Assembly: GCA_963691815.1 (NCBI GenBank)
Contig: OY829648.1
Location: 25,908,917-25,972,916 of the forward strand
Length of the DNA: 64,000 nt
Direction: 5' to 3'
Source of the DNA: Echiichthys vipera
Lineage: Eukaryota; Chordata; Actinopteri; Perciformes; Trachinidae
Shown: positions 1 to 12,640 of the stretch, piece by piece
How the letters are laid out: every line of letters begins with the position of its first letter
Numbering within the stretch: the first letter of the stretch is position 1
Made by a program: the position numbers and the translations under genes
Notes under the pieces: generated by a model
The model's database searches: none
Told to the model about the DNA's origin: nothing
What the model saw: only the letters and a program-made list of their open reading frames with translations

Positions 1-1966
1 GAAATGCTCCCCAAAGCCTGGATCAAAGCAGGAAGGTTTTGTAGAGTGGCCTTCACACTCTCAACCTGACATGCCCAGCGAGTTGTAGACAACTGAACAA
101 GTTCCCGGGCCCCCACCCCAAGTTGCCTCTGAAATTCTTGCAATTTCTGATGGTGAAGAAGAGATGTGGAAAAGAAAGAGTAGAGACACTCCAGGAGATT
201 GAAGAGGTCACGTGCCTCTGGGATGGCTTTACAAGTGGCACAGAGAACAAGATTAAGCTCATGGGCATAGCAGTGAACATATAATGCCTCTGGATGCTTT
301 TCTCTGAATCGGGTTTGTACACCGCTCACTGCTCCGCTCATAACAGCAGCACCATCATAGGATTGAGCAACACATCTTAGGTGTCCTATTCCATGTTTCT
401 CAAGCTGCTGCTCTATGGTGTCAGTGATGGACCTAGCATCAAATGAATCAAGGCGGGAAAATCCAAGGAATCTCTCTTTCACCAAGCCTTGTGGAGAAAC
501 ATATCGTACACACAATGCAAGCTGCTCTGACTGATGATCCCTTGCTTCATCTACCATTATGGAGAACATTTCTGCCTCTTTAATTTCAGAGATAATCCTT
601 GAAATTATAACTTCAGAGGTGCTTTGGATCATCTCATTCTGGGATGAGGGTGAAAGGTAAGTCGCACATGAAGTTGGTTTATAATTTTGAAGGAAAGGGT
701 CAAATTTCTCAAGAAGCTGCATGCATTCCATAAAATTCCCCTTATTGTCACTCTCTGGTGATTCATTGTGCCCTCTAAAAGCAATACCTTGCTTCCCGAG
801 AAAAGCTGTCACTGATGCTATGCGTTTGAGATACTCCCTGCGATCCAAAATGTCACTCATATGTGCGGCTTGTAGCTGCTCTGTGATGTCCCCATGAACT
901 TGTGTGGATTTAAAGCTCTTCCACTGAATCATTGAGGCCTTATGCAGATTGGATTTCTCATGCTCTCTAAAAGAGTCTAATGCTCTCTTCCAGTTAGTGT
1001 AACCTTTTGTGTTGAGTGTATCCTTTTGATCCCTTGTCTGTTTTGGTTTGCCATATATTCTACAAACAAAGCAGAACGCTGCATTGGCAGTAACTGAGTA
1101 TTACAGCCATTCAAATGTTTCAAACCAACTTGATTGAAATGCTCTTTTTTGCTTGCCAAACATGCTGGAAGGAAAGCAGTGATTTTTTATGCGCCTTGGT
1201 CCTGTGTCTGCGGCTCCCAAATCACTGACCTCAGTGTTATTGCCTTCCTCACTGTTGTCTTCTTGGTCTCCCATCTTCCTTTTCTCTTCCTTCTCTGTAC
1301 TGTCATCTGTAAACAGAACATAACATCAGATTAATTTGATCATAGCAGACGTTATCAAAAAGCAATCATATAAGGGAACTGGCCCTTGCAACAGGATTAG
1401 CATTTACTTGTCTTTTTCCTTCCTTGCTAAAGTGGCACTCACTGGGCTCAATTATATTGTTTTAATTATGAAATACAAGAGATGGTAGTAAAGAGTTTAA
1501 ATGTTGCAACAATATATGAGTAGCCTAATCAATAACAACATTGACAATTATCTACCTGAATAACTGTATACATGCAGGCAAAATGAGATAGCGGTGCTCG
1601 GCAGCCCTTCGGAAGTCCTCGGGAGTTTTATTTTACCCACACAGCAACGTTAGAAGGACATAACAGTTACGTAGTTGTGTGCGGTAACTTATGTGAGAAA
1701 AATATCACTGAATTTATGTGTGGGAAAAGTAGCCCGCTGTACCGAGCCTTCAGGGATTTTCAGCCCGCCTAAGAGCGTCTATCACCAGGGAGGACTGTCC
1801 CGCAGCTCCGCCGGCACGCCCCCCTAACAATACACGTTTCACATAATTTTGAAGGAATAAACAGAATTTAACTTATTCATTTACCTGTTTCTGGTAACGG
1901 CTCCCCGGAGACGTGAGCCTCAGCCGAGTCAGCCTCCTTGTTTTGGAAAAATCGCCTTATATCCAT
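1..1966 (-). pseudogene. Zinc-finger MYM/TTF-type hAT transposase, broken by one stop
   Basis: Exon 1 is 1966..1885. It starts at an ATG encoding MDIRRFFQNKE, a typical N-terminus for ZMYM1-like hAT proteins, and ends at a GT donor (gtaaatg). Exon 2 is 1306..1, with acceptor tttacag, and joins in frame. It contains a TTF/BED-like zinc-finger segment (W-F-E-T-F-E-W-L then F-C-F-V-C near 1070-1110) and then the catalytic-domain start, with VDEARD near 545 and SYDGAAVMSG near 330. The frame stays open from 1100 to the window edge. The only break is an in-frame TAA at 1103..1101 inside the zinc-finger segment, so the copy is probably inactive. The RNase-H-like C-terminus lies beyond the window. 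Long open frame plus splice sites argue for a fairly young copy. Confidence 0.8.
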
Positions 1967-2272
1967 GATATTTCGTGATGTTGCTATATCGTCTCCCTCC
2001 AGCGCGCCAACGGTTTAGACACCGGAAGAGCCTGCTGACGCGAGACTATCAGCCAATAAAACACGGATGCTTCACGCAACCCCTCTCTCTGATTAGCCAG
2101 TCAGTCTCGACGTCATCCTGTGTTGCATTCACTAAAAATGGAAAACTAAAACTTCTATAGTGGCTCGTTAATGTACAGTTATCATTATTTCTTCTGAAGT
2201 TGAATTATCCGGGGCTTGTGAAAAAACGTTCGGGGCTAAAGCCCCGGATGCCCAGGCCAGGCGACGCCACTG
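1..2272 (-). mobile_element. hAT-superfamily DNA transposon, 5' part
   Basis: The right boundary is set by an inverted-repeat-like terminus. Read on the minus strand, it begins CAGTGGCGTCGCC at 2272, the usual CAG(T/G)G start of hAT elements. It is followed by a GC-rich hairpin-like stretch around 2231-2246 (cggggctaaagcccc). The 8 bp just outside (2273-2280, ggtctcac) would be one half of the target duplication; the other half lies off the left edge. Inside is a two-exon minus-strand transposase gene. The left end of the element is outside the window, so the assignment rests on one terminus plus the protein family. Confidence 0.75.
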
Positions 2273-3560
2273 GGTCTCACACATTTTTCACACCCTTTTT
2301 CAGACTAGAGTTGGATTAACTGAGTTAGAGGAAACGAAAACAGCTGATAGGAATTATTTTTATAATCACAGAAAAATGAAAAGTATATTCATTTGACCAG
2401 AGGTTGTGTTGTTTGATTGATATATTTGCTTTTGTTGTGTGTGTGTTAAATGTTTTGTGAGTGTTTGAGCATTTTTCAAACAAGATGTGTCAGTTTGGGC
2501 GGAAACTTTCAGTTCAGGTCTGTGTGTGCTGTTTTGAAAACAACTTCTGAATGGACAAATGTGTTCAAGCAAATGAGAATAAATGCAAACCGGTTAAACC
2601 TGCATCTCCAGTGTAAATAGTCTTCATCTATAACGTCCTGACATGTAATGCACTCATTTTACACTGCCCTTCATTACACTGTAACAGAGACTACAATGCA
2701 TCATTGGCACAGTCCCAGAGAACGACTAAGTGGACTGCTGTAGGCTATTTTTTATCTAAATATTCACGTTATACAGAAAGTGTCGAACACTAACATATAA
2801 CACAACACATGAGAGCTGTTTCACATTCAAAAGAACAAGCAATAGAAAAAATAAACACAGCAAGGATCTCATATCAAATAAAAAATCAATCAATCAATCG
2901 ATAAATAAATAAACATTGTCATGTCAATACATAGATGAATGTAATAATGTTATCATAAATTTAATTAAATGCCAGGGGGTATATTAAATATCTTTCTATA
3001 GTTGTCTAAAAATGTTGTATTCTTTTTGTTTTTGACTAAAGGTACCAGGGACTAGGGATTTATAAAGTGAACTGAATTCAATTAAAAATGAGAAAAGGTT
3101 GGTTTGGAGGCTGAACATTTTTGCTTGTGAATAAAATATTTACCAAATAAAATGAAGTAAATACTGAAAACACTTGTTCTTAATTTCAATATAACATATA
3201 ACATCTTTAAAGGAAAAGCAGTGTGATATGGTGACATGGGGGGAAAATATATGAGCACAAGTTTGACCAAAATTGCATTGTGACATTACATTTTTTTTTA
3301 AAAACCCAGATGGTTTAAAGTTTCATCAGCACGCCCACAAAAAAACACAAGAGCTGTCCACATGCATATGAAATGAGGGAGTTAACAGGATATATTTTGT
3401 GAAGAATTTAGAAAATAGGTTTCTTTTACGTCGTTATGAATACAGCATTTGTTAAATTCAATCTGCTAAAACAGATTTGCTCTCAGGTCTAATTTCTTCA
3501 CAAAAAGATAAGTGACACTGCAGTAAACTAAGTAAGCCTAAGTAAGATTGCTTTTACATT
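2273..3560. other. Intergenic AT-rich DNA, no gene seen
   Basis: I see no conserved coding frame between the hAT terminus and the tomm70 promoter. The stretch is AT-rich, with short A/T runs and a (caat)n-like patch at 2885-2915. The short open frames here have no recognisable protein features. Confidence 0.5.
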
Positions 3561-3599
3561 TCAGCTGCTCTGACATGATGTTTGGACTACAAAAATGCT

Positions 3600-3766
3600 G
3601 CTGTAGGACTACAACTCCACACAGCCCCGTGGCTGGTCCGCCAGTAGGCTATCCCATGATTCCTCGCTGTGTGTGTGACCTCTTAGAGCACGGGAAGAAG
3701 AAGCAGCAGCGCTCGCTCACGCTGTCTGGTGGTGGTACCTGGCTAACTATCGCTCGGTTGTAGATC
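3600..3766 (+). promoter_or_regulatory. tomm70 proximal promoter and 5'UTR
   Basis: The base composition turns GC-rich immediately before the tomm70 start codon. A TATA box is absent, as expected for a housekeeping promoter. The motif actacaactcc at 3608-3618 resembles the ZNF143/Staf binding element (ACTACAATTCC), which is common in nuclear genes for mitochondrial proteins. The motif is seen; its use is inferred. Confidence 0.35.
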
Positions 3767-6700
3767 ATGGCTGCCTCTAAGCCAGTCGAGCCGCAGTCCG
3801 GGACGGGACTACCCCGCTGGCAGCTGGCCCTGTTGGTCGGGACTCCCATAGTGCTGGGAGTGGGGGCGGTGTACCTGTGGAACCGCAGCCGGACGAAGGA
3901 GAGCAAAGGGACCGGGGAGCGGAAAACACCAGAAGGCAGCGCGAGCCCCGTGCAGGGCCAAGACGGCGCAGCTCCAGTCAGCCGCGAGCAGGAGAATATG
4001 GTAACCGTTGCCTAGAGACTGCTCTGTCCTCTGCTGTGACTGTAACATTAGCCACATTAGCCACATTAGCATTACCTGCCTCGGTGTAGCGCGCGCACTC
4101 TTCTGACTAAACGTGTCATTGCCGTAACAGAGCCGTCAAGGACACCTCACGTTACCGACGCTGGTGTGTGACAGCTACCTTCACGAGAGCAAGGCCGAGA
4201 GCAGCCGGTTCATCGGGACTGGATTAGCAAATGTTAATGGCTAGCTAGCTCCGGGGGCAAATGTTTAACATTGCACGCCTGTAAGGCAAACATGCTCAAC
4301 TGAAGTGTGTGCAGCTGGTAAATTATGCATGTGGGAACAACATGGCAGTACGTTTTAACTGTGCCATAGCGTAGCAATTGTAATGTCTGTGGGGAAGCTA
4401 GCTAACGTTATCTTCTCGCGAAGGGCTGGGATGCCTGTCACTTGAATCCGTCTGATTAGAGGCATTTTTATTATACCAGGCCATAGGTGGCAGCCTGTCA
4501 CCTCACTGATCACGCATGGGTAACGTGCAGAAACGCTTCCTGGCTTTTGTTGCTTCTATTACTCACTGGTAGTACATTCACAGTCTAGATATATTGTTTT
4601 TTCTCTTCTGTAATTGCCATAATGTTTTTAGAATTTTAAAAGTTTCAATTAAATTCAAGCTACAGTCGGGCTGTAGTGTAACTAAACTAATGTCCCCGAC
4701 CTCAGTTTAGTGGTAGGGCTCACAGGATGTCAGTGTCAGAGGGGCCTTTGGGTCCGGCATTACTGTTTATGAATGTTTTGCATCCCTCATGCATTCATTG
4801 AAGAGAAAAAAAAAGTGTGGCTTCCTAATGCCATATGAAATACAACTGTGTAATTATGAGACCATACTTATTAGTACGAGGTCACCTCACTGAGATGAGA
4901 ACTATCTTGCAAGTATGATGTTATTATATATTAAATATACATTATTATTTATAATTCTGAGAAAGAATAAAAAATGTGATTTTAACACCCATCGCCATTT
5001 GACTAAACACACAGGATTCATTTTAGGTTACTCAGTAGTAATGTGAGGTTGTGGAGATGGAGTTTGTCTGCCAGCAGGGATCATGATTCATTGCAATTAT
5101 GCACAAACACAAAAAGATCACGCTGGTAGGCCATTATTGCTCTGGCAGTTCTGTAAACCACTTCACGGTTCAAATAAGGTCAACAATTGAGTCAAGTTTA
5201 TATGTTGTTGCAATGTGGGTTAATGTCAGTGTCATATGCTTCGTTGTCCACCACTGGAATAATTTACCTCGAAAGACCTAAAGCCAGGTCATGCGAATCC
5301 ATGATTGTTTAGCATAACAGTTTAGTTGGTATAGTTGCTGTAAATGGTAAATTGACTGCATTAATGTAGCTCTTTTGTACTTTACCGAACAAAGCACTTT
5401 ACAATTTGCCACTCATTCGAGCACACACACCCTGATGGCAGCAACGTTACCATGCAAGGCGCTGGCCACACTAAGACATTCTGAAGAGTAAGGTATCGAA
5501 TAATGTTGTGATTATTGGACGGCCCGCTCTACCTCCTGACTTCAGCCCCTAATAATTAATCATTATTAATTCAATCCTTTATAGAAAATCACTTCAATAG
5601 TTTAAACCAGTCCACTGATTCACAAGGGAGACCATTTAATCAATACATGTTTCCTTTTCTCCTTCTCATTCAGGGCCCATTGGAACGTGCCCAAGCAGCA
5701 AAGAACAAGGGCAACAAGTACTTCAAGGCTGGCAAGTATGAGAACGCCATCCAGTGCTACACAGACGCCATCGCTCTCTGCCCCACAGAGAAAAAGACAG
5801 ATTTGTCAACATTTTACCAGAACAGAGCAGCGGCCTACGAACAACAGGTTGGCACCACCTTCTTTTATCTGTGCAGAGATTGTTGTTACTATTAAAAGAC
5901 CCAACTGGAGTGCAATTATTAAAAAAACAAAACCATTTCAGATGTCTTTATTGTGAGCAGTGTAAATGTACTAGGGAAAAAAATGTTTCTCAATATTATG
6001 TCCCTTGCTGTAATGAAAGTGTGGCATTGATTCTTCATTGAACTTGAAATATACCTGAAATGGCTTCAGTGCACACTAACTTCTTCTCACAACTTGAAGC
6101 CAGAAGAGGTGGTATGTCTTGCTCTTTTGTCAGTGTTTAACAGATTCTATGTAAATCTTGACTGATATCAGACTGACTTGTCAATACAGGTCTGGGCCCA
6201 AGCAAATTATCTGCTATCATCTAAAGTAGATGGCAGTTGGCTGGTCCCTGGTTTGGAGAACAGGCACACAGGTTAAGTTAACATGCAGCAGTTAAATTAA
6301 TATTAGTGTACGCCCTATTTAGAATATTTTCACCTCTTTTCTTTGCTGTTAGACAGCCCTGTTTAATTGTACAGGTGAGGAACTGAAGCCATTCTATGTT
6401 CTCTTTAAAGCCACCAGACTCCATGGACAAAACAATTAGTTTTACCTCACAAAACACGGGAGTTGCTGGTCTTGCACTGCTAAATTGTTTTAGTTGTGCT
6501 TTTGTATTTTCAAGCTGAACTATCCCTTTAATGCAACCTCATGAGGTCTCAAACTAAAAGTCTATTTGAAGATTAGTTTTATATTGGTCTTCAGTTTTCA
6601 TTATAGGTCCCTTGGTTCACTTCATAGCTTTGTCTGGATAGTGGACAGACCTCTAGGCCACTGTCTTTTCAGATGCACATACATTTTGGAAGATAACCGG

Positions 6701-9700
6701 CCTATAAATATCATTTCAGATGAAATGGACAGAGGTGGTCCAGGACTGCTGTCAGGCCGTAGAGATGAATCCACGCTATGTCAAGGCCCTGTTTAGGAGG
6801 GCTAAAGCTCTGGAGAAACTTGACAACAAGAAGGAGTGCCTAGAAGGTGAGACACTCTTTTCTTCTGAAAGTGCTCTTTAAAAAGTGACAAATATTTACA
6901 GTCTGTTTTGTTTCTTGTGTATCCTCCAGACGTCACAGCGGTGTGTATTCTTGAGGCCTTCCAGAACCAACAGAGCATGCTGCTAGCAGACAAGGTGCTG
7001 AAGCAGCTTGGCAAAGAGAAGGCCAAAGACAAATACAAGGTATTTGTCCACTTTTAAGCAACAAAAAAACAACAACAAAGGAGCATATAATAAGTAAACA
7101 GACAGAAAGATTTAATGAATATAATTGACAGTATTGCACAGAGGAGATCTTGACGATTGAGTTGTCAGTTTTGGTATGACCAGTTTACTGGGAGCTGTGT
7201 GGATTGTAAAGTGTGACCGCAGCGGGAAGGAAGGACCTGCTGTATCTCGTCTTCACACACTTTGATCGAGTTCAATTTCTCTGAATTGTCACAATGAACT
7301 TCTTCTCTTCTAAACCCCTTTTCTGTAGAACCGTGAACCGATGATGCCTTCTCCTCAGTTCATCAAATCCTACTTCAGCTCTTTCACTGACGACATCATC
7401 TCACAGCAGCTGCAGAAAGGGGAGAAGAAAGATGAGGACAAGGACAACGAGGGCGAGGCAGCAGAGGTCACTGAGAGGTCAGAGGATGTTTATTGTATCA
7501 ACTAAACCGGTTCACTCAGGTTGTACCAGAAGGGACAGGGGAGCTGGTGACATGGGCGCGCTCACATTGTCCATTCGCACCGTTCCTAAGTCTGCTTCAC
7601 GCAAAAGCTGTGCTGAATGGTTCGGCGACAGAGCTTAAGAGTCTGTCACATAGGCCGTTAAGTGGAAGCTAAAGATTACGCTGTTAAGAAGCTAAAGATG
7701 CAGCTTCAGTTAATTCACTTTTGAATTCTTGATCCATTTGGGATTAATCAGTAACTTTGGGTTACTTAACGTAACCTCGGTTCTTTGATAACAGAGTGAT
7801 GTGTTCTTAGATGAAGAACTATGGTGACAGGCTTTGGTTACGACTGAAATGCCAAAGCCTTTTGACTTACACCTCTTACTGGTTTCTTCTCTATGTCAAA
7901 GATGGCATTGAGCCGGACAAAACACGATGTCTTGTTAACAAAGTTGTGGTTGTACCATAAACTTATAGGACTGATACATTAGCTTTAAGAGTTCTTTGTT
8001 TTCAATAAGGAAATGGTGATGTGGAAAAAAAACTTTTTGCCACTTCACAACGCTGTGGTTTGTAAAACTATGAATAACTACCCACAACATATACCCCAAT
8101 CTTTTTTTTTTTCACCTCTTTAGCTCTGGGTACCTGAAGGCGAAGCAATACATGGAGGAGGAGAACTATGACAAAATCATCAGTGAATGCACCAAGGAGA
8201 TTGAGTCAGGTGGCCGATACACCGCAGAGGCCCTGCTGCTGCGTGCTACATTCTACCTGCTGATTGGTAACGCTACCGCTGCTCAACCTGATTTGGACCG
8301 GGTAATCAACATGCAGGACGCCAATGTGAAGGTACGTACTGTCTTTCACATATAATTAGCCTGTTCTTAGCTGCGAATACCAGGGCAATTCAACTAAAGG
8401 GATAGTGGATTAGCAAAGCTATAAGGCACTACCATATTGTATAGCCTTTTGCTAACTTCTAATAGCTTGTGTTCGGTTCAGTTGTATCTGCAGATAATCC
8501 TTGGGATTTAAGTAAGCGCACTGTGCATGACACCAATGTGGGGAATAAATAACATGAGGTGCTCGGATAATTTATTTTTATTTTATTTTACTCTATTTGT
8601 AAAGTGTCTTGGAGAACCTTTTTTAAAAGCGCTATATAAATAAAATGTATTATTATTATTCTTTCAGTGCAGCTCCTGGGGCAGTTTTTCTGACTAAGTC
8701 TTCCCAGACATTGAGAAACGTGCCCAAAGATTCAGGAGTGGGATAAACTGAACCAGTCTTGACTTCTGTTCATGCCATTTTCTCCCAGTTTATCTGATGA
8801 TTTGTACGCATGTGAAAGCTACAACCTCAAAGTGCTCCCTCTGTACTGTGGTCTAATGTTAACAGCTACGAGCCAATGCTTTGATCAAGCGGGGAAGCAT
8901 GTACATGCAGCAGCAGCAGCCTATGCTCTCTACACAAGATTTCAACATGGCGGCTGAGATTGACACACGTAACCCTGATGTCTATCACCACAGGGGTCAG
9001 GTAGGAGTGTGGCTGAATTAGTTTCTTGAACATCAATTTGTTACTGACTGCTAAGTTAATATCTCGATATAGTGCTCTATCTAAAGTCTGTATATCTTCT
9101 CAGCTGAAAATCCTGCTGGACCAAGTGGACGAGGCGGTGGGTGACTTTGACGAGTGCATCCTGCTCAGACCTGACTCTGCTCTTGCCCAGGCTCAGAAAT
9201 GCTTTGCTCTTGTAAGTAATCAACTAAAGATTATATGAAAAGCGAGCGCGCCATTTCAATCCTATCTAATGTCTATTTGAATCGGCTCTGCTGTCTGTGG
9301 CATTGACTTGCAAACAATTCAAGATTAGCTGCTGAGTGTCTTTTCTTTCTTGTGTTCTTCAGTACAGACAAGCATATACTGGAAACAACCCGTCACAAGT
9401 GCAGACAGCTATGGACGGCTTTGAGGACGTTATCAGAAGGTTCCCCAAGTGTGCCGAGGGCTACGCTCTTTACGCTCAGGTACAGAATCAATCATGTTCT
9501 AGTTACACTTCGGTGGCTGGTGTAGAACTCATTTGCTCTGTCCATTTTATAATACAGCCCCTTTCACACATGCAGAAGATACCAAATAGAGCTGTATGTG
9601 AGAATGCAAATGTCTGAATCCGTTGGATCAGAGACCTTGGTTGTTCATGAACAAATTACGAACCGGCTTGCCTCCTGCACAATCTACTCAGATGCCACCC

Positions 9701-10869
9701 CTTGCCTAAACCAAATGGAGTATTAGTAATTAATAACGTGTCTGACACAATCTCCTGTTGTGTGTTACATTTATGAAGGGGAATCTTCGGACAATGTCTG
9801 GTCCTGATTCGTCAGAATTCATTTGAGAAAAGGGGCTAATGCTAGCAGTTATCCAGCTCTTAAGTCTTTCAAAATATGATTTCCGGGTCCAAGCTGCTCT
9901 AAGCCTCGTATTTCTACAACGCAGCAGTTACGTGTTCCCCGTTGTTGAAACAGATCTTAGTTTTTAATAAACGTAATTACCTTTTTACCACTTTCTTTTC
10001 AATCAAAAAGGTGTTTCTTTCAGAATTGTTCACATGTTCGGTCGTTGTTGCCTGTTCTGTTTCAACGGAGCATTGGGACCCGGAAACCGTATTTTGAAAG
10101 GGTGTTACGTCAGACTTGACAGCCTGATAGACACTTTTAATGAAACTCCATTACTAAGCAACAGCCTTTGTCCGTAGGAACTTCCTGCCTGTTGATGTCA
10201 TTCACATACACTGCAACAGGAAATAATTTGGGGCACATTAAAAATGTTTGTTTATTTTGTGAAATGGTCAATACGTCTTTTTGACGCACACAAAATGCTT
10301 GCGTGTCTTTCAGGCTTTGACCGATCAGCAGCAGTTTGGAAAAGCAGACGAGATGTATGACAAGTGTATTGAACTGGAACCAGACAACGCTACCACATAT
10401 GTCCACAAGGGGTAGGCATTTTTCCCCCATTCCAGTAGGCATATTGTTAAAATAACACCTGTTTCATATGTGTCAATCATTCTTCAGATGTTAAAAGTGC
10501 AATATATGTCCAGTTTGTTACAGCTCCAGTGGAAACAAGACCTTGACTTGGGTCTAGAGCTCATCAGTAAGGCCATTGAAATTGACAACAAATGTGACTT
10601 TGCCTATGAAACCATGGGAACCATCGAAGTTCAAAGGTGAAATGAACAACTTGAATCAATCCACAACATCTGTCTTCTTGGAATGCTCAAAATAACCAGA
10701 GTGTTTTCTTTTCAGGGGCAATCTGGACAGGGCAATAGAAATGTTCAACAAGGCAATTAACCTGGCCAAATCCGAGATGGAGATGGCCCATTTGTACTCG
10801 TTGTGTGATGCAGCATACGCCCAGACAGAAGTGGCAAGGAAGTACGGGCTGAAACCTCCGACACTGTAA
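3767..10869 (+). CDS. tomm70: Mitochondrial import receptor subunit TOM70
   Basis: Twelve coding exons join in frame to 578 residues: 3767-4000, 5674-5847, 6720-6846, 6930-7039, 7329-7477, 8124-8331, 8866-9000, 9104-9211, 9363-9479, 10314-10411, 10514-10636, 10716-10869. TOM70 sits in the outer mitochondrial membrane. It docks Hsp70/Hsp90-bound carrier preproteins through its TPR clamp and passes them to the TOM40 pore. Visible features are a single N-terminal anchor (about residues 19-38, hydrophobic, followed by RSRTK), a low-complexity linker, a first TPR at about 80-115 (NKGNKYFKAGKYENAI), further TPRs to the C-terminus, and the family-typical end KYGLKPPTL. The ATG at 3767 is chosen because it leads straight into the anchor. 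The N-terminal linker looks slightly shorter than in mammals. All introns are GT-AG. I see no damage. Confidence 0.97.
6345..6535. repeat. Dispersed repeat (copy 1) in tomm70 intron 2
   Basis: This segment is similar to 36284-36470. Shared blocks are agacagcc(c/t)tgttta, aactgaagccatt, aaagccac(c/a)(a/t)gactccat and gggagttgctggtct or its variant. Two copies inside one window point to a dispersed element. I cannot see its termini or name its family. Confidence 0.55.
7554..7640 (+). mobile_element. Harbinger-type MITE terminal fragment
   Basis: The sequence from 7554, GGGCGCGCTCACATTGTCC, matches the terminal inverted repeat of three fuller copies at 32560, 36514 and 48619. No opposite terminus follows, so this is a truncated end inside tomm70 intron 5. 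The right limit is approximate. Confidence 0.55.
8585..8660 (+). repeat. L2-type LINE or SINE 3' tail fragment
   Basis: This is a 3'-end-like sequence (tgtaaagtgtcttggagaac, then aaaagcgctatataaataaaatg and ATT repeats). It is the stem-loop tail shared by fish L2-clade LINEs and their SINE partners, and closely resembles the tail of the SINE at 29653-29988. Only the tail is visible. Confidence 0.6.
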
Positions 10870-12330
10870 CGTCTCTGCCAATCGATCACCAATCTCTATC
10901 TCCATTGCTGAACCTAACTGTGTTAAAATGCAACTGTCTCACTTAACTTTTGATTTGTAAAAAAAAATGAGTACTGGATTATAAAAGAAAAAGGAAGAGC
11001 CTTGAATCGATATACCGTGTTTACATCACATTAAAGGGGTTTGCCATCATTGAGAGAAGAAGGATTTCTATTCACATTCAAGCCGAGGCTGTGATCCAGG
11101 CCTCTGGTTGTCAGGGTGGGCGCTTGGGTGGGGGCTCTGAACAGACACTGCCCTTTGCTGACACATAATTCAACCAGAACATCATCCTTAAACCCTTTTC
11201 ATAATAAAGAGAAAGATAGTCTGCTAGAGAGAGAAACATACATGAATGGCCATGTATACCTGTCTAAATTAATAGTAACTATGTGAAATGTAAGTGAACT
11301 GAAATGTGCGCAGTCTGTTGAACCGATTACTGACTTTAAGGCTTTTGTGACACTTTTAAATCTACAGAAAATACTGTGAGAGCTTTATATAGATCTAACG
11401 GACTGTTCACTTGTTAATTTATGCAGATTAAAAGTGTTGTCTCCAAACATCACCGAATGCGAAATTAAAACTGTAGTCATACTTGTAATGTCTGTGTTTG
11501 TAAGGCTGGAATCGATCTCATGGGTACGGGGCTACAGAGAAGTTAGTTTAGCATCAAGCAAGTGTATTTTTTAATTATGGGATTGCCTGTTTTTCTTTTC
11601 TTTTTTATATATATACTTTGTGCAGCATGTTCACTTTATAAATAAATGTAAATGCAATGCTCGTGCTGTCTTGAACACTAGGAAAAAAGCAACTATAAGA
11701 GACTTTGGGCAAAACATTTTTGATTAGAAACGACTTAACCAACTTCATGTCTTTTAGTCCGCTAGTGTCAGAAGATGTCACAAGGGATCGGATATTCACT
11801 TTAATTGAGACGCAGTTTATTTTCTATATTATTGTCAAATGTTTATTTTTCATGCTACGTTACAAGTTTGACAGAGTAACCTTAAAACAGGTTTTTATTT
11901 TCCTGTCTTTTCAAATTCTACTCTCACAAGCCAAGCCTTATTGTTTCTAACCCACTTGATGCAGCCCTGAGAATCTCCAGGTACAGTGCTCGATTTGGTT
12001 CTGAACAAGCATCCGTACTTTGTAAAAAAAAAAATTAGCCACCTCATCTAGCAGCAGTCATGGCTAAATTTTATTGAATGGTAATACCAAGGAACCAAAT
12101 CGTGTATTCTACCTGCGGCTGGTAAGGGCGACTACTCAGCAAAATTATCTGTCCTCCTGTCTTAAACTTGCAGAAACAAACAAGAGCTTAACCTTTGAGA
12201 AATCAATGTAACCGTCGGCAAAATATTGGCTGTTCAAAAGAAATTAGACATATTTTTCATCAATAACATGTATGGTGACCAAAGTGAAAGAAAATGAATC
12301 CTAATAAAGTTCTAATTCCTGGAATGAATT
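10870..12330 (+). other. tomm70 3'UTR and downstream DNA with poly(A) signals
   Basis: Candidate AATAAA signals occur at about 11203-11208, in the aaataaatg context near 11640, and at about 12303-12308. I cannot tell which is used. No other coding frame is convincing here. Confidence 0.4.
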
Positions 12331-12454
12331 TCACATGTGTAAGTGTCTCCTAGCCTGCACAGCCTTACATTCTGCAACCCTTCAAAAGTGATGTTAGAGT
12401 TAGAAACTACACTCTGCTTCCATGCTTTGAAACTTTGGCTCTTTATTTGCTTAA

Positions 12455-12640
12455 AGGTCCCATATACTGCGTACATTCATGCTGGTATTTTGATTACTAC
12501 CAGAATATGTTCACATGCTGTTATGTTCAAAAAACACATTTTTCTCATACTGTGCATCTGAATATACCTTTATCCACCCCCTGTCTGAAACGCTCCTTTC
12601 CTCCCTCTCTGCACTGATTAGTCAGTGTTTCAGGTCTTCT
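12455..12640 (+). repeat. Dispersed MITE-like repeat (family M1)
   Basis: Similar to 32955-33200 and, in the opposite orientation, to 24870-26065. Shared blocks are acatgctgttatgttcaaaaaacac, ttcctcat(a/c)ctgt, atatacct and caccc(c/t)ctgtctgaa. This is a short nonautonomous element frequent in teleosts. The termini are unclear. Confidence 0.55.

Noticed and set aside
8772..8957. 61-codon frame before tomm70 exon 7
   Set aside because: An out-of-frame read into exon 7 (8866-9000). The correct exon frame is fixed by phase from exon 6.
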